From assembly GCA_016298185.1 (NCBI GenBank), contig JAEDDA010000037.1, positions 1 to 6,665 of the forward strand: 6,665 nt of DNA, read 5' to 3'. The position numbers and the translations under genes are program-made. The DNA is from Bacilli bacterium. Its GTDB lineage: Bacteria > Bacillota_I > Bacilli_A > RFN20 > CAG-826. Under the pieces are notes generated by a model that was not told the origin of the DNA, searched no databases, and saw only the letters and a list, made by a program, of their open reading frames with translations. Below, piece after piece: positions 6,013 to 6,665 of this stretch; the stretch's first letter is position 1; each line of letters starts with the position of its first letter.

Positions 6013-6441
6013 AATAAAAAAATAGCAAAAGAAGTCGAAGCGATACTGATTGAGCGCTTTGGAAAAGACAACGTTATTGCATTAGCAACAACGGCCGATG
6101 GAACGCCATATGTGCGCAAAGTAAATGCCTTTTATTTCGATGGCGCATTTTATGTGCTTACTTATAGCTTATCAAACAAGATGAAACAGATTGCGGAAAA
6201 TCCTGTGGTGGCAATCGCAGGTGATTGGTTCACTGCCCATGGAAAAGGTGTGAATCTGGGATATTTCGGCAAAGAAGAAAATAAAGAAATTGCCAATCTG
6301 ATGCGTACCATGTTTGCTGAATGGATTGATAACGGACATAATAATTTTGATGATGTGAATACATGCATTTTGCGAATTGAACTAACACACGGATTATTGT
6401 TTTCTCACGGAACTCGTTATGATATTGATTTTTCTAAGTGA
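6013..6441 (+). CDS. PPOX-family FMN-binding split-barrel protein with lost start codon
   Basis: The open frame encodes a small pyridoxamine 5'-phosphate-oxidase-like flavoprotein; such proteins bind FMN, but the substrate cannot be read from sequence. From 6013 it gives 142 residues, the usual family length. It holds the first barrel strands (NVIALATTADGTPYVRKVNA), then LSNKMKQIAENPVVAI, FTAHGKGVNLG and a C-terminal HGTRYDIDF. No ATG, GTG or TTG lies at the expected start: GGAG (6002-6005) is followed 7 bases later by AAT AAA AAA ATA GCA. In-frame choices are ATA 6022, CTG 6046 (no SD) or GTG 6112, the last of which removes the first strands. An in-frame TGA at 5998-6000 excludes a longer form. 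The gene is either inactive or weakly translated from ATA. Codon use (three CTG, no AGA, TGA stop) differs from proS. Confidence 0.75.
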   Translation, partial: NKKIAKEVEAILIERFGKDNVIALATTADGTPYVRKVNAFYFDGAFYVLTYSLSNKMKQIAENPVVAIAGDWFTAHGKGVNLGYFGKEENKEIANLMRTMFAEWIDNGHNNFDDVNTCILRIELTHGLLFSHGTRYDIDFSK

Positions 6442-6638
6442 TTGACCAATTCCAATTAACTGAGAGTTTTTATTTTATTGAATTTATTTTGAACTACTTG
6501 ATTGTGTCCAACTTAGAACTTGGATATCATCACAACTTAATGTGAATTTATTTCCTTGTATTAACTCATTAAGTAAATGAGAAATTATAAATATTGGTAA
6601 CTATTTAATAGTGAATGTACCATCACTAGAGATTGATG
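6442..6638. other. AT-rich intergenic stretch without a supportable gene
   Basis: No reading frame with a credible start and ribosome binding site is visible. It holds an inverted repeat TCACA-N6-TGTGA (6530-6545), a small hairpin CTCATT/AATGAG (6565-6581) and a near-palindrome TCCAA...TTGGA around 6510-6525. These may be decayed sequence or untranslated 3' region of the PPOX gene. Confidence 0.5.
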
Positions 6639-6663
6639 AAAAAGTGCAGTAACTGCATTTTTT
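6639..6663. terminator. Bidirectional intrinsic terminator at the right edge
   Basis: TGCAG (6645-6649), loop TAA and CTGCA (6653-6657) form a short stem, extended by a G.T pair and flanking A-run and T-run (6639-6643 and 6659-6663). The A/T symmetry lets it act in either direction. It could end the PPOX transcript or a minus-strand gene lying to the right of the window. Confidence 0.7.
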
Positions 6664-6665
6664 CT

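Noticed and set aside
5831..6028. 65-codon minus-strand frame rich in Phe, Ile and Tyr
   Set aside because: The composition is that of random AT-rich sequence, it runs through the hairpin, repeats and PPOX promoter, and it lacks a convincing start signal.
6112..6441. GTG 6112 as the true start of the PPOX gene
   Set aside because: It would remove about 33 residues including the conserved first barrel strands, and no ribosome binding site lies before it. The frame is clearly coding from about 6013.
6439..6441. TGA read as Trp (Mycoplasma-type code)
   Set aside because: All recognisable Trp codons in the window are TGG, and the PPOX protein ends at its usual place at this TGA. Only a few residues would be added by readthrough.
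6438..6545. 35-codon plus-strand frame from GTG 6438 overlapping the PPOX stop
   Set aside because: No Shine-Dalgarno, random-looking AT-rich composition; chance is the simpler explanation.
6530..6545. CRP-type binding site
   Set aside because: The half-sites are in the reverse order (TCACA-N6-TGTGA rather than TGTGA-N6-TCACA), and the likely host group would not have this operator type.
6601..6665. Minus-strand reading ending in SISSDGTFTIK as the end of a gene from the right
   Set aside because: It is only 20 codons long, and its upstream part is the palindromic terminator itself, so the open frame is weak evidence.

Overview
The window looks like chromosome from a low-GC Gram-positive bacterium (Bacillota; something on the Erysipelotrichia / Mollicutes-like Bacilli side is my guess). 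The reasons are AT-rich coding sequence, GGAG-type ribosome binding sites, lipobox lipoproteins, U-tailed hairpin terminators, and a short archaeal/eukaryotic-type prolyl-tRNA synthetase. TGG encodes Trp and TAA, TAG and probably TGA are stops, so there is no sign of the Mycoplasma code. A serine tRNA with anticodon CGA argues against a minimal tRNA set. The lineage is inference.

Left part (1-300): the last codons of a probable gene enter from the left, followed by a bidirectional terminator shared with a minus-strand tRNA-Ser(CGA). The tRNA promoter faces a divergent promoter for two tandem, paralogous lipoproteins (297-1262 and 1282-2253). Their function is unknown, and the pair is closed by a strong terminator.

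Middle (2326-5583): a two-gene operon. The first gene is a membrane-anchored PAS-like/GGDEF-like/EAL-like protein in which nearly all cyclic-di-GMP catalytic residues are replaced. The second is proS. The stop codon of the first gene lies inside the Shine-Dalgarno of proS. The promoter places the transcription start almost on the first ATG, so the mRNA may be nearly leaderless, and an 8-bp inverted repeat sits over the -35 region.

Right part (5584-6665): tRNA-Ser(GCU) with its terminator, then a stretch of different character. It holds a 17-bp G.U-rich hairpin with a U tail and a competing upstream hairpin, short direct repeats, and a small FMN-binding split-barrel (PPOX-family) gene. That gene has a good promoter, ribosome binding site and full-length reading frame, but the start codon appears lost through deletion of one G. 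Its codon use also differs clearly from proS, which suggests acquisition next to the tRNA gene. The last 220 bases are AT-rich and carry only hairpins and a terminator.

The most interesting items are the degenerate GGDEF/EAL protein coupled to proS, the possible RNA switch at 5795-5858, and the start-codon loss in the PPOX gene. I did not find an obvious defence system, mobile element or CRISPR array.
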